Below are positions 29,235 to 39,635 of a stretch of 64,000 nucleotides of DNA, one piece after another. The stretch is from contig NZ_WIRE01000002.1 of assembly GCF_009601165.1 (NCBI RefSeq), forward strand, positions 62,001 through 126,000. Reading direction: 5' to 3'. Numbering within the stretch: position 1 is the stretch's first letter; each line of letters begins with the position of its first letter. The stretch is from Alcanivorax sediminis (GTDB taxonomy: Bacteria > Pseudomonadota > Gammaproteobacteria > Pseudomonadales > Alcanivoracaceae). The position numbers and the translations under genes are program-made. The notes beneath the pieces were generated by a model. That model saw only the letters and a list, made by a program, of their open reading frames with translations. It did no database searches and was not told where the DNA came from.

Positions 29235-29260
29235 AAGGGCCGGCATGAGCCGGCCCTTTG
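29235..29260 (+). terminator. Rho-independent terminator between the two exoprotein modules
   Basis: Perfect 10-bp stem AAGGGCCGGC / GCCGGCCCTT with ATGA loop and a short T tail. It follows exoprotein 1 and would reduce transcription into the second exoprotein unless a separate promoter or readthrough exists. Confidence 0.8.
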
Positions 29261-29319
29261 ACATGTTTAGCGTTTGTGGCGAAGGCCAAGCAGGGCCAGC
29301 ATCCACCGTAGTGCCAGTG

Positions 29320-29808
29320 ACAATGTTGCCGAGGGATATCTCGATTGCCGATATCTCGCACACGCGATATCAGACATATCTTACAGCCAATCGCTTCATA
29401 AAGCCGTTATATGGTGCAGTGTCGATCCGTTTGAACGGGCAGTACAGCGATGACGCCTTGTTCCCGTCCGAACGGTTCTCCGTCGCGTCCAGCGCGGCGG
29501 TCAGGGGGTATCGGGATATTTCTCTTAGCGGTAACTCCGCCATGGCGGGCACCGTACAGTTTGATGTTTATCCGCCGCTTACCGGGCCGGTCTCGGTTAC
29601 CCCGTTTGTTGCCTACGACTCCGGGGTTGTACCTGGCAACAGCAATGAGTTTGGGTTTGCGCGTATTGACTCGGCCACCACGGGCGTCCGGCTGGGTTAC
29701 CGCAGTTTGAGCTTCACGACTGAAGTGTCCTGGCCCATGGAACAACATTCAACGGAACTGACAGACAGCGAGTACACGCTTCATGCCTCACTCTATGCCG
29801 AAATCTGA
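29320..29808 (+). pseudogene. Duplicated 3' fragment of the two-partner transporter gene
   Basis: From ATGTTGCCG at 29323 onward this repeats the last ~163 codons of tpsB (from 21641) without gaps, at a fixed offset of 7680 bases, ending with the same ASLYAEI tail. POTRA domains and most of the barrel are missing, so it cannot be a working transporter. The frame is fully open, also upstream to an ATG at 29245 inside the terminator loop, and it overlaps the next exoprotein by 26 bases exactly as tpsB does. It may persist as a leader for translational coupling, or simply be recent. Confidence 0.85.
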
Positions 29809-32800
29809 TCAACACGCGTCCATTGTGCAACGCAGCCTGGTCTATGGTCTGTCATTACTGCTGATCTGGCAGCCGATGTTGGTGGCTGCCGCAGAAGCCG
29901 TGAGCCCAACGCACTCCACCAATGGCCGCCCCACACTGGATCAAGCCGCCAATGGCGTGCCCATCGTCAATATCCAGAACCCCAATGGCCAGGGTGTCTC
30001 GCAGAATTTCTACAACGATCTCAATGTGAGCAGCCAGGGCCTGATTCTGAATAACAGCCGCCAGCTTACCCAGACCCAATTGGGCGGCTATATCGAGGGT
30101 AACCCGAATCTCACCAATGGCTCTGCCAGCGTAATCCTGAATGAAGTGATCGGCACCAACCCGTCCAGTCTGAAAGGCTATATGGAAGTCGGTGGCGCCC
30201 GGGCGGATGTAATTGTCGCCAACCCCAATGGCATTACCTGTAACGGTTGCGGCTTTATCAATACCAGCCATGCCACGCTGACCACCGGCACGGCGATCAT
30301 GGAAGGAGGGCGGCTGCAGGGCTTTGATGTACAGGGAGGCAACATCCTTATTGGTGAAAATGGTCTCAATGCCTCCAATACGGATCGCTTTGATTTGATT
30401 GCCCGCTCTGTGAGGGTGACAGGTCAGATTCATGCCAAGGAACTTAATGTCGTTACTGGTTTACAGACAGTGGACCGCGAAAGCCTGGAAACATCAGCGA
30501 ATTCGGTGGGTGGAGAGATTCCTGAATTTGCTATTGATTCCACTGCTCTGGGTGGGATGTATGCCAACAGGATCCGCCTTATCGCCAATGAAGATGGTGT
30601 CGGAGTAAGGCTGGATGCTCCTGTCGCCGCACAAAGCGGGGATATGTACCTCTCAGCAAACGGGAAGCTGTCCCTTTCTGACGCCAGTGCAACGGGCAAT
30701 ATGCAGATCGCCAGTACCGGCGACATCGACCTGAATGGGCGCACCGTTGCTGGTGAGCAGATGTTGTTGCAAGGCAATTCGTTATCTGTGCTCTCAGAGC
30801 AGGTGAGTGCCAGGCAGCTTGCAGTAGCAGCGGAAGAGCTTCAGGTCAGCGATGGCTCAGCGCTGTACGCGACGGAAACGTTGTCGCTGGAAACCGAAAC
30901 GCTAACCAATCTTGGCGAGATCGCGGGCACTGATGTGAACGTGTCTGTGGCCTCGGCGCTGGAAAATCAGGGCGACATTCTGGCGGATTCGACATTGCTG
31001 GCTAGCGCTGACTCCATTTCAAACGCTGGAACAATTCGTGCTGGTGATGGAATTGCCGTTACTGTTGAGGGCAATCTTGCTAATGACGGCGAGATCATCT
31101 CCGGTGGAGATTCTGCCTTGCAGAGCGTGTCAGCAGATATTCAGAATCGCGGCATTATCACGGCTGAGACCAGCCTGTCTGTAAGCGCGAACAATATCAC
31201 CAACAGTACAGGGAGCATTCTTCGCTCTCAGGATCAATTGATCCTTGCGGCCCAAAACACGATACAAAATTCAGGTAATGTCGTTGGAAAGAGTCTGCTG
31301 GATATTTCTGCCCAAGGTGTGACTAATCTGCGAAATCTTGACGCGGTTGATGGCGACGGGGTACTGGGTTCTGAACAAAATCTCCTGATTCAGTCAGACA
31401 CGCTGCAAAACCGGGGCGGAGCCCTGATTGGCTCCGGTGGTGACATGTCCCTGTTGATTGCCGATGAGTTGATCAATGAGACGTCGAGCATTCAGGCGCT
31501 GGGAAGTATCTATATAGGGGCAGACTACCCTATGGTTTCAGAGGATATGACCCCAGAGGAAGTTGAGGCAGCACTGGATCTGGCAAAAAACAATCTCGTC
31601 AGAAATGACCAGGGTGAAATTGTCTCCATGAACGGGGATATCACGATTTTTACCCGACACCTTGATAACAGTCGCGAAATAAACGTGAGCAAAGACTACA
31701 ACGTATCAGCGGCAGATCTTCTGGAAGCAAACTGGCTGGCGCTGCAGGACGGTGATCCATCCAATGACATTATCAAGTTGATGGCGGCTAATGCGGAGCT
31801 AACCCTTGATGATTGGGCGTTCATCTTTGATCCGAACGTTTATCAGATCCCGCTATACGCCTCCTCATCCAGTCCGCGTCATGCATCGGTTAACTATTGG
31901 TTGACCCAGTACACCAATTATCTGAATAACTCGCTGGGCGCGGGGTTGTCTACTTCGCAGATTGAAGCAATCCGAAAGGAGCTGGTCGGGGTAGTGACCT
32001 ATGTAGACAATGGCCCTCGAGCGCCCAGCTATTACGAGTATTCGGGTACGAGTGAATCGACAGCCATTAATGTTGGGGGAGCCAAAAACCCGTTAGCAGA
32101 AACCATGTGGATCATCGCGCGGGTTACGCAAATCATTAAGGATATTGCGCCTGCGAAATATGATGCCATGCTAGTCAGGACTAAAGATCGGTTGGCAAAT
32201 CACATGGGGACGCTAAATGTTTGGCAGTCTGCCTGTGGCGAAGGCCGCTTTGATTGGCGCGGTGGAGGGGAGGCCTGTGATAATAATTACGTTAAATATT
32301 ACCAGTTTGGGAATAATCGATACGACGATGTAATCGATCCGGATTCTGACAACTCGCCTTCGTTGATATCATCTGGCCGTAATATGAGCATCTACGCCGA
32401 TGTTATCGATAACCGATACAGCACGCTGGCATCTGTGGGCGATATGCGCCTGGAAGGTGACACGCTTCTCAATGAAAGTTTTCGCTTGCAGAGGCATTTC
32501 AATGTGCGATCTGGTTGGAAAAGCTGGCACAACTTTAAGCACAACCCGGACCCAGGTTGGATGCCTTGGGAGTACACCAGTTACCGGGATAAGTCGGTCG
32601 ATTTGCTGGATGAAAATGGTAATCCGACGGTCATCAACAGTGTTATTGCCGCAGGTGGAAGTGTTATCGGCAGCTTGAAAGATAGCATCGAAAACGCGGA
32701 GCTTACCCGTGATGATGAAGGCTTCGAGTTTGATCAGGATGAATATTCGCTTGACGAAACCCAGGATACGGGCGGTGAGGATACCGGGGGTGGCGCCGAG

Positions 32801-35800
32801 CCGCCGGAAGATTATGTTGATTGGGGCGGTAGTGATATTGCACGTGTCATCAACACCATCACCTCTAGAACGCTTGAGTTACTGGATCGTCACAATAGCC
32901 TCTTTTCGATCAATCTCGATCCGAACCACCCCTATCTGATTGAAACCAATCCGCTGTTTTCCAGCATGGATGGGTTTCTGGGTTCTTCGTACCTGATCGA
33001 CCGGCTGGGTCTTACACCCAATGTCACGACCAAACGCTTGGGGGACAGTTATTACGAAACCCAACTCATTCGTGATGCCATCATTGCGGCAACAGGAACA
33101 CGCTTCCTCGACCCTGACTTCGAAAGCGACAAGGAGCAGTTCAGCTGGCTGATGAATAACGCCGTTGCCGCTGCTGAAGTGCTGGAGCTGTCGGTTGGCG
33201 TCAGCCTGATGCCAGATCAAGTGAACGCTCTCCAGCACGACATCGTCTGGATGGAAGAAAAAGTAGTGGCTGGCCACAGCGTGCTGGTGCCTGTGCTATA
33301 TCTTGCTCCTGGTAGTGCAGATCTCACCCGCGAGGGCTCCGTGATATCCGGTAACAGCATTCAGCTTGAAGCAGAGGGTATCGGCAATAGCGGGGTGATT
33401 GCTGCAGCACAGGATATGACGCTTATCGCCGGGGATAAAGGGGTGGTGAACCATCAGGGTGCGTTGCAGGCCGGTGGATTGCTGCTGGTAGACAGTGAAG
33501 GCGATATCAAGAACCAGAGCGGCACTATTCTGGGTAGGGATATCGCGCTGCAAAGCCAGGGTAGCATTATCAACGAAGTAGACTCTGCGTTGATTGAAGA
33601 AACACGTCAGGGGGATAAATACTGGCGCACCGAATATGGTGAGGCCAGCAATATCGAGGCAACCGGTAATGTCACCCTGAATGCAGGTGAGCATATCGTG
33701 GTTACCGGTAGCCGGATTGCGGGTGAGAACATCGGGTTGCAGGCTGCAGGGAATATTCAGATTGAGAGCCTGGCAGTGAGAGAGGGCTTTGATGGGCGAC
33801 ATGCAGCAGGTGAGTACCAAGAAAGTGAAGTAAGGCAGCTGGCCAGCACCATTGAGGCTTCCATGGATGTGGTGGCCACAGCGGGTAATAGCATTGGCAT
33901 CATCGGCTCGGATATCTCTGCAGGTAACAACATCGCCTTGACGGCATTGACCGGCGACATCCTGATCCGTGCTGCTGCGAATGAGTCGTACGAGAACTAC
34001 CATTTCGAAGATAGCGAAGAAGAAAAACAGATCACCAATAGCACGGTTAACCAGCGCCAAAGCGCCATTAATGCTGGCGGCAGCCTGGATATCAAAGCCT
34101 CCGAAGGCAACCTCATCGCTATTGCCAGCCACCTGCAAAGCGGTGGCGATATGTCACTGTCTGCGGGTGGCGATATCGCCTTCCTGGCAGCGCAGAACTC
34201 CAGTTATCACTTGTTTGAGAATAATAAAGACGGTGACTACGGGGCAAAGAGCACCAAGCGAGATGAAATTCAGTCGGTAACCAATGTTGGCACCACCCTG
34301 AGTGCAGGCGGAAACCTGACCATCAAAAGTGATGGTGACCAGCGTTATCAGGCGGCCAGGCTTGAAAGCGGCGGTGATATCAGCATTGTGAGTGGCGGCC
34401 ACATCACGTTCGAAGCAGTCAAAGATCTTTACCGCGAATCTCATGAAAGTAGTCAGGGTGATTTATCCTGGAACCAGATGTCCAGTGAAGGCCGTACTGA
34501 TGAAACCGTGCTGCAGTCCGAGATCGTCGCCCAGGGTAATCTGGCCATCCAGGCAGCGGAAGGCTTGAGTATTGACCTCAAAGACATTGATCAGGGCACG
34601 GTCAGTGAAATGATCGACGGCATGGTCGCGAATAACCCGGATCTGGCCTGGTTGAAGGAGGCGGAAGCCCGGGGGGATGTGGACTGGAATCGAGTCCAGG
34701 AAATCCACGATAGCTGGGATGAAAGTAGCCAGAGCATGGGGGTGGCGACAACGCTGATCGTGTCCATTGTGATGGCAGCGGTAACGGCCGGTGCAGCTAG
34801 TGCGGCGATTGGTTCGGCAGCGGGCGCTTCAGCAGGCTCTGGGTCATTGATGGCTGCAGCATCGGCAACAGGAGCAGCGGGCGTTGGCAACGTTGCTGCA
34901 ACCGCAATGGCAGTGAGTGCCTCCACGACACTAGTAACTAACACCATTAATAATGGAGGTCGTGTAGATGCTGCGTTGAAGAGCATGGATAACTCCGAGA
35001 CCTATCAGGGGCTAGGGGTCACCGGTCTTACCGCGGGCCTGACGGTCGGCCTGGATGCCATGTTCAACAAGTATGCCACGTTTGGCCGCGAAGGGGCGGT
35101 AAATTCAGACACGATTAATGGTCTGACGAAAGGCTTTAATCTGGATACTGTCTCCGGAATGGCTGGCTTCACTCTGCACAATGCGGCTCAGGCTGGCCTG
35201 AATGCTGGCGTTAGCAGCACGATCTATGGAACGAGCTTTACCGATGCGTTGAATGCGAATCTGGAGAGTCAGGGCAACAACGTGCTTTCTGCTTTGGCGT
35301 TTAATCAAGTAGGTAATGCTGCTGATTTTCTTACAGAGGGTGCAGGCATTCGCAAGGATACCTTTACCTATGGACTTTTCGTAGAGGGAGGCTTGGGTCG
35401 AACGGCCATGCATTCCACGGTAGGCGGCGCGATTACAAACATCACCAGCGGCGATTTTGCAACTGGTGCGGCTGCAGCAGGTCTGAATCAGCTGTTGTCT
35501 ACTCCTCTGTCTGGCGCGGCAAATGCCATTGGAGGTAGCCAAAATGTGAATGCTTGGCGAACTGCCGGGGCACAACTGGCAGGCCTTGCAGGTGCGGTGG
35601 CAGTAGATGGAAACGTCAATGATGGGGCCTGGATTGCTAAACAAGCGGATGCGTATAACCGGCAGCTGCATCGGGAGGAGCTTAAGTTAATCAAAGTTAG
35701 CTACAAGGAATATGCGGAAGAATATGGTCTATCAGAAGGTGAAGCACTCAAAGAACTGACCGAGCAAGCTATGGCTATGGTGGATGAGGAGTGGAACAAG

Positions 35801-37048
35801 GAATTGTTCATTGATCCAAAATCTGGAGAGCGTGCAGAAGCTTGGCTGAACCAATTGGGGGCAGGTCAAGACATTCAAAGCGCTGACGGTCAGGCTACAG
35901 GTCAACAGTATTTTTCCGCGACCCATGAGCAGTATAAGAACCAGCTTCTCAATCTGGGTCAGGTTACTGCTGCAGATGCGGCCTACAACCCATTTCAGTA
36001 TGCTGATGGTAACGTCAATAATGTGCTGCAAGCAGCGGCTCACGATAGCAGCAGCTTAAATTCTGCAGATGCGGCCTATAAGCTGATCAATCAGCTGTAT
36101 GGTGGTAATCATCAGGCATTTGTCGACGATGCCAAGGCTTTGGTGCCAACCTTGATGGGGCAATTCCAGGCAGCGAAAGATGATTTGCGGGCGATTCAGG
36201 ATGCTAATCCGGGTATGTCCACCGAAGCACTTATGGCGACTCAGGCCTACCATGATCTGAAGCACCTCCAGCAATCTCTGCTATACAGCGCCAACCTGCT
36301 GAATAACCCTGCTCTGCCGCAGGATGATCTGGAGCTGGATGATATGCGCAGAGGGGTAAACCTTTATAACACCACCATCGCTCTTGGGCTAGGAAATGGC
36401 GCGAATAGACTGCCAAATATTAAGGTTCTAAATAGATTAGATGATTTGCTTGAGGCTAGGATAGTCAAACCTACAGAGAGTATGCCTATTGGGAAATTGC
36501 CTAGTGGCTATACTAGGAACGCGGATGGGAGCATAACTGGGCCACGAAATGGGAGATATGAACCTGTAGGTGCTGATGATAATGGTTTGCTTGTATATAA
36601 AGATAGCGGCGGTAGCTATTACTCGCTTTCAGGCGGAGTGAAGGTCAAAGTTCAAAATCCTGCGGGCCAACCAGATGTTAATATATTGCAGCATCGTGAA
36701 CATCATGACACTTATGTTGCTGACATTAGCGCTCAGCTTCAATCTCAAGGCTACAGAGTTAAAAACGATGTTATGTTTACAAGTGCATGTTCATCAGATA
36801 GCTGTAAGCCTGATATTGTATTTGTTCGGCCTGGGCAGGAATTGGTTGGGGGGATTATCGAAATTAAAACGGGCAATGCCACGAATAGTAGTGGTCAAAG
36901 TTTTATTTACCCACAGGTGTCAAGCGGTGATGCGGTTCCGTCGGGTGCTCTCGCGCAAAGTCTTGGCTTGGATGCTGGTGTTCCTTTGAAAGATCAAGGC
37001 TATCCAAATGGTATCCCTGTTTATCAAATTACCGTTCCGGGATTGTAG
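29783..37048 (+). CDS. CdiA-type exoprotein 2 with NLYN boundary and candidate PD-(D/E)XK nuclease toxin
   Basis: 2421 residues. The first ~285 residues are nearly the same as exoprotein 1, including signal peptide and TPS domain. Beta-helix repeats follow, then a Gly/Ala-rich DUF637-like pretoxin region (about 1650-1900) and an ADAYNRQLH segment found in (E/Q)LYN-type CdiA proteins. NLYN at residues 2193-2196 matches that boundary motif. The 225 residues beyond it are coded by AT-richer DNA and contain PD-X15-EIK (Asp2344, Glu2360, Lys2362), the core of a PD-(D/E)XK nuclease. A small gene starts one base after the stop, where CdiI is expected. Confidence 0.9.
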   Translation: MPHSMPKSDQHASIVQRSLVYGLSLLLIWQPMLVAAAEAVSPTHSTNGRPTLDQAANGVPIVNIQNPNGQGVSQNFYNDLNVSSQGLILNNSRQLTQTQLGGYIEGNPNLTNGSASVILNEVIGTNPSSLKGYMEVGGARADVIVANPNGITCNGCGFINTSHATLTTGTAIMEGGRLQGFDVQGGNILIGENGLNASNTDRFDLIARSVRVTGQIHAKELNVVTGLQTVDRESLETSANSVGGEIPEFAIDSTALGGMYANRIRLIANEDGVGVRLDAPVAAQSGDMYLSANGKLSLSDASATGNMQIASTGDIDLNGRTVAGEQMLLQGNSLSVLSEQVSARQLAVAAEELQVSDGSALYATETLSLETETLTNLGEIAGTDVNVSVASALENQGDILADSTLLASADSISNAGTIRAGDGIAVTVEGNLANDGEIISGGDSALQSVSADIQNRGIITAETSLSVSANNITNSTGSILRSQDQLILAAQNTIQNSGNVVGKSLLDISAQGVTNLRNLDAVDGDGVLGSEQNLLIQSDTLQNRGGALIGSGGDMSLLIADELINETSSIQALGSIYIGADYPMVSEDMTPEEVEAALDLAKNNLVRNDQGEIVSMNGDITIFTRHLDNSREINVSKDYNVSAADLLEANWLALQDGDPSNDIIKLMAANAELTLDDWAFIFDPNVYQIPLYASSSSPRHASVNYWLTQYTNYLNNSLGAGLSTSQIEAIRKELVGVVTYVDNGPRAPSYYEYSGTSESTAINVGGAKNPLAETMWIIARVTQIIKDIAPAKYDAMLVRTKDRLANHMGTLNVWQSACGEGRFDWRGGGEACDNNYVKYYQFGNNRYDDVIDPDSDNSPSLISSGRNMSIYADVIDNRYSTLASVGDMRLEGDTLLNESFRLQRHFNVRSGWKSWHNFKHNPDPGWMPWEYTSYRDKSVDLLDENGNPTVINSVIAAGGSVIGSLKDSIENAELTRDDEGFEFDQDEYSLDETQDTGGEDTGGGAEPPEDYVDWGGSDIARVINTITSRTLELLDRHNSLFSINLDPNHPYLIETNPLFSSMDGFLGSSYLIDRLGLTPNVTTKRLGDSYYETQLIRDAIIAATGTRFLDPDFESDKEQFSWLMNNAVAAAEVLELSVGVSLMPDQVNALQHDIVWMEEKVVAGHSVLVPVLYLAPGSADLTREGSVISGNSIQLEAEGIGNSGVIAAAQDMTLIAGDKGVVNHQGALQAGGLLLVDSEGDIKNQSGTILGRDIALQSQGSIINEVDSALIEETRQGDKYWRTEYGEASNIEATGNVTLNAGEHIVVTGSRIAGENIGLQAAGNIQIESLAVREGFDGRHAAGEYQESEVRQLASTIEASMDVVATAGNSIGIIGSDISAGNNIALTALTGDILIRAAANESYENYHFEDSEEEKQITNSTVNQRQSAINAGGSLDIKASEGNLIAIASHLQSGGDMSLSAGGDIAFLAAQNSSYHLFENNKDGDYGAKSTKRDEIQSVTNVGTTLSAGGNLTIKSDGDQRYQAARLESGGDISIVSGGHITFEAVKDLYRESHESSQGDLSWNQMSSEGRTDETVLQSEIVAQGNLAIQAAEGLSIDLKDIDQGTVSEMIDGMVANNPDLAWLKEAEARGDVDWNRVQEIHDSWDESSQSMGVATTLIVSIVMAAVTAGAASAAIGSAAGASAGSGSLMAAASATGAAGVGNVAATAMAVSASTTLVTNTINNGGRVDAALKSMDNSETYQGLGVTGLTAGLTVGLDAMFNKYATFGREGAVNSDTINGLTKGFNLDTVSGMAGFTLHNAAQAGLNAGVSSTIYGTSFTDALNANLESQGNNVLSALAFNQVGNAADFLTEGAGIRKDTFTYGLFVEGGLGRTAMHSTVGGAITNITSGDFATGAAAAGLNQLLSTPLSGAANAIGGSQNVNAWRTAGAQLAGLAGAVAVDGNVNDGAWIAKQADAYNRQLHREELKLIKVSYKEYAEEYGLSEGEALKELTEQAMAMVDEEWNKELFIDPKSGERAEAWLNQLGAGQDIQSADGQATGQQYFSATHEQYKNQLLNLGQVTAADAAYNPFQYADGNVNNVLQAAAHDSSSLNSADAAYKLINQLYGGNHQAFVDDAKALVPTLMGQFQAAKDDLRAIQDANPGMSTEALMATQAYHDLKHLQQSLLYSANLLNNPALPQDDLELDDMRRGVNLYNTTIALGLGNGANRLPNIKVLNRLDDLLEARIVKPTESMPIGKLPSGYTRNADGSITGPRNGRYEPVGADDNGLLVYKDSGGSYYSLSGGVKVKVQNPAGQPDVNILQHREHHDTYVADISAQLQSQGYRVKNDVMFTSACSSDSCKPDIVFVRPGQELVGGIIEIKTGNATNSSGQSFIYPQVSSGDAVPSGALAQSLGLDAGVPLKDQGYPNGIPVYQITVPGL

Positions 37049-37049
37049 T

Positions 37050-37586
37050 ATGGAAATCGTAGATGCTTTCGTGAGGCTGGGCTGGTCGTTTCGAAAAGAT
37101 TCGGCAGGGTCTATCTGTTTATGTGTTTCAAGAGATGGAGAGGTTTTGGAGGCAATCTACCAATTCAAAAAAACATTAAATTGTGAAATTTTGTCTTTGA
37201 GTTTGGGTTGCTGTTCCGATGAGTTTGATGAGATTGCGGAAAAAATTTATGGTAAAAAACGGTCGCGGTTATATCTTTCTCAGGAAGAAATCAAAAAATC
37301 TTCAGAAATCATCGGCGTTGAGGATGTTTTGTTTCTTGATAAAGAAGCCAAGGCTTGGTGGGCCGCTCAAGATAATGGTTTGCAAATTAAAAAATGGTCA
37401 GAGCGGGTTGCCAGTGGAGGGCTTAATCAGTTGATGCATGTTTCAGCATTGGCCTTTTTAGGGGATTTTAATCGGCTGATGGATTATAGAGAGTCCTTTA
37501 TTAATGGAAAGAGCCCTTATTTTGTTCCTATGATTACTGAAGAGATGCTCGCTCGGGCTGTTGACGTTGCTGTGTACAGAGCATAG
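37050..37586 (+). CDS. Candidate CDI immunity protein
   Basis: 178 residues, no signal peptide or membrane segment, starting MEIVDAFVRLGWSF. I chose ATG 37050 because it lies one base past the exoprotein stop; the frame is open further back inside that gene. AT-rich relative to the window, like the toxin tip beside it, which suggests the pair was acquired together. I do not recognise the family. By position it should bind and block the nuclease tip of exoprotein 2; this is inference from CDI gene order. Confidence 0.68.
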   Translation: MEIVDAFVRLGWSFRKDSAGSICLCVSRDGEVLEAIYQFKKTLNCEILSLSLGCCSDEFDEIAEKIYGKKRSRLYLSQEEIKKSSEIIGVEDVLFLDKEAKAWWAAQDNGLQIKKWSERVASGGLNQLMHVSALAFLGDFNRLMDYRESFINGKSPYFVPMITEEMLARAVDVAVYRA

Positions 37587-37667
37587 GGGTCTAGGGCTTG
37601 AGGGTCACGGTAATCGGGAATGGAGTCAAGTCTACACGTTAGACTTTACTTGGTTTAGGGGGCGGTG

Positions 37668-37910
37668 ATGTCTAGACCAATCTGTATTGAATTTTCGGGA
37701 GCACTTTACCATGTGACGTCCCGTCGGGATCGGTGCGAGGCGATCTATGAGGATGAGGAAGGAAGTGAGCGTTTTCTGGCGTTGCTTGGCTGTGTTGCGT
37801 CGAACTTTAACTGGGTTTGTCACGCCTAGTGTTTGATGGGGAATCATTACCACCTTGTAATCGAAACGCCGGATGGCACCCTTTCCAAAGGAGTGCAAGT
37901 AATCGAGTAA
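37668..37910 (+). pseudogene. REP-associated (Y1) transposase remnant
   Basis: Begins MSRPICIEFSGALYHVTSR, the standard N-terminus of Y1_Tnp REP-associated transposases. An in-frame TAG at 37827 replaces the residue before the conserved GNHYHLV motif (the HxH metal site), which is still readable after it. The frame ends at 37910 in a short direct repeat and the C-terminal two thirds are absent. Non-functional. Confidence 0.8.
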
Positions 37911-37943
37911 TCGATCGAGAAGTCGATCGGAAAGTCGATCGAG
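37900..37943. repeat. Short imperfect tandem repeat (GTCGATCG units)
   Basis: Three to four units of roughly 12-13 bases of the type AGTCGATCGGAA. It sits exactly where the transposase remnant is cut, so it may mark the deletion point. Confidence 0.55.
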
Positions 37944-38051
37944 GACACGCATGAAATGGAAGATCTCTTACAAGGTTTGGAGTCTTTAGCAAATTCAGGG
38001 CTGTCCTTTTGGCTAGTATGTTTGGGTCATGGATAAGCAAGAAGGCTGACC

Positions 38052-39025
38052 ATGACTCGCGCTCGTTATACCCAGGTATCCCTGGATTCAACGTCTTGCT
38101 ATCACTGTATCTGTCGCTGTGTTCGGCGGGCCTTTCTTTGTGGCAAGGACCATTATTCCGGGCAGGATTATGAGCATCGCCGCCAGTGGGTTGTGGATCG
38201 TCTGTCGGTGTTGGCAGAGGTGTTTGCGATTGACCTATGTGCTTATGCGGTGATGTCCAATCACTACCACCTTGTACTACGCATCAACCAGCAGAAAGCC
38301 TTGTCCTGGTCGGATCGAGAAGAGGCTGAGCGCTGGATGCAGCTCTTCAGTGGCCCTCTCATCGTCAAGCGCTGGCTTAAAGGGGAGGCCGAGGATGCGG
38401 AATCCCTCAAAGCAGAAGAAATCGTCTTTCAATGGCGTGAGCGGTTGTACGACATGGGCTGGTTCATGAAATGCCTGAACGAGTACCTGGCCAGACGAGC
38501 CAATGAAGAGGACTGCTGTAAGGGGCGTTTCTGGGAAAGCCGCTACAAGTGCCAGGCGTTGCTGGATGAAAAGGCGGTGCTGCAGTGCATGGCCTATGTG
38601 GATCTCAACCCTGTAAGGGCGGATATGGCGGGGAGTCCGATTACACGTCTATCCAGCAGCGTTCAGAAGCCTTCAGCCAAGGTGATGAGGACAATAAGCT
38701 AAGGCCAGCGCTTCTTCCCATGGTTCACGCCAGCAATGCCGAAGCAGAGGATGACGATACGGTGTGCCGCTTCCGGCTCATGGATTATCTGGCGCTGGTG
38801 GACAGTACAGGGCGCGCTGTCCGTGATGGCAAGCGAGGCGCAATATCCGCACAAGCGGCGGGTGTGCTGGATCGTCTGGGAATAGATGAGAAGGCATGGT
38901 TAGCCCATATGAGGCCTAAACAGCAAAGACAGCCCATTGCCCTGGGTGCGTTGGATAGACTGAAGGAGTACGCACAGATGACTGGGCGTAAATGGATTGC
39001 GGGGCAAAGCCTGGTGGGATGGTAA
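38052..39025 (+). pseudogene. REP-associated (Y1) transposase with -1 frameshift
   Basis: The first frame (38052-38702) starts MTRARYTQVSLDSTSCYHC, has the metal-binding SNHYHLV motif and reaches YVDLNPVRADMAG. The sequence then continues in another frame (SDYTSIQQRSEAF ... GQSLVGW, to 39025). The switch is at GGGG 38630-38633; one extra G would restore a protein of about 324 residues, the usual length of this family. It may be a real inactivating indel, a homopolymer base-call error, or a -1 recoding site. If whole, it would cut and join single-stranded DNA at REP-type hairpins. Confidence 0.8.
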
Positions 39026-39076
39026 GTTACTATTTTTGCCGATTAAAATTATGCGTTCCCCCGATTTTTTTGAGCG

Positions 39077-39562
39077 ATGGTGATGAATAAATCAAACCTT
39101 TTTTACTATGCCGAGCCTTGGGAGATCATGTTGTGCGTGATTTTTTGTTCGGCATTCGTTTTTGCCATTCTTGTTAACGCGCCATCTGCAGATGATGAAG
39201 GTGTTGTTGTGATTGACGACGTATTTGTGTCTTATCATTGTTCTAGCAGTGGGAAATCAGATTTTTTTTATTTTGCTGGTGAATCAGGTCGAACATATAC
39301 GGTGGGCGCTAGGAGAGGGAGTTGCAGGAATCCAAAAGAGAATCATGATTATGTTGGGCGAACTGTGAAAGCTTACTTTCAGAGTTCTGATAGTAATGAT
39401 CCTTTTCGGCTTGATATTGAGGGAGTGGATGGTTATGAAGGTGGAATTACATTTGGACGAGCCGCTCTAGCCGTTTTGATGAGTTTTTGCTTATTTGTTT
39501 TTCCATTTCTTGTTCTTCTCGGTTCTCGAAAGAGAAAATTTAAGGATCAAGATAAAATATAA
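39077..39562 (+). CDS. Small membrane protein of unknown function
   Basis: 161 residues with two membrane segments, about 17-33 and 130-148, and a ~95-residue loop between them with four cysteines' worth of disulfide potential (CSSSG, GSC). The C-terminus is basic (GSRKRKFK). ATG 39083 is an alternative start. AT-rich, unlike the flanking core genes, which suggests transfer. No family recognised. Confidence 0.6.
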   Translation: MVMNKSNLFYYAEPWEIMLCVIFCSAFVFAILVNAPSADDEGVVVIDDVFVSYHCSSSGKSDFFYFAGESGRTYTVGARRGSCRNPKENHDYVGRTVKAYFQSSDSNDPFRLDIEGVDGYEGGITFGRAALAVLMSFCLFVFPFLVLLGSRKRKFKDQDKI

Positions 39563-39635
39563 ACCGTGTGGTAATGATCAGGTAATCAGGAACAATTTGG
39601 GATGCCGGCGAATTGGTAGATCTACCAAAAGCTCC

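Noticed and set aside
29055..29261. 68-residue frame as an immunity gene for exoprotein 1
   Set aside because: Most of it overlaps the exoprotein coding region and it runs through the terminator stem; composition looks like shadow sequence.
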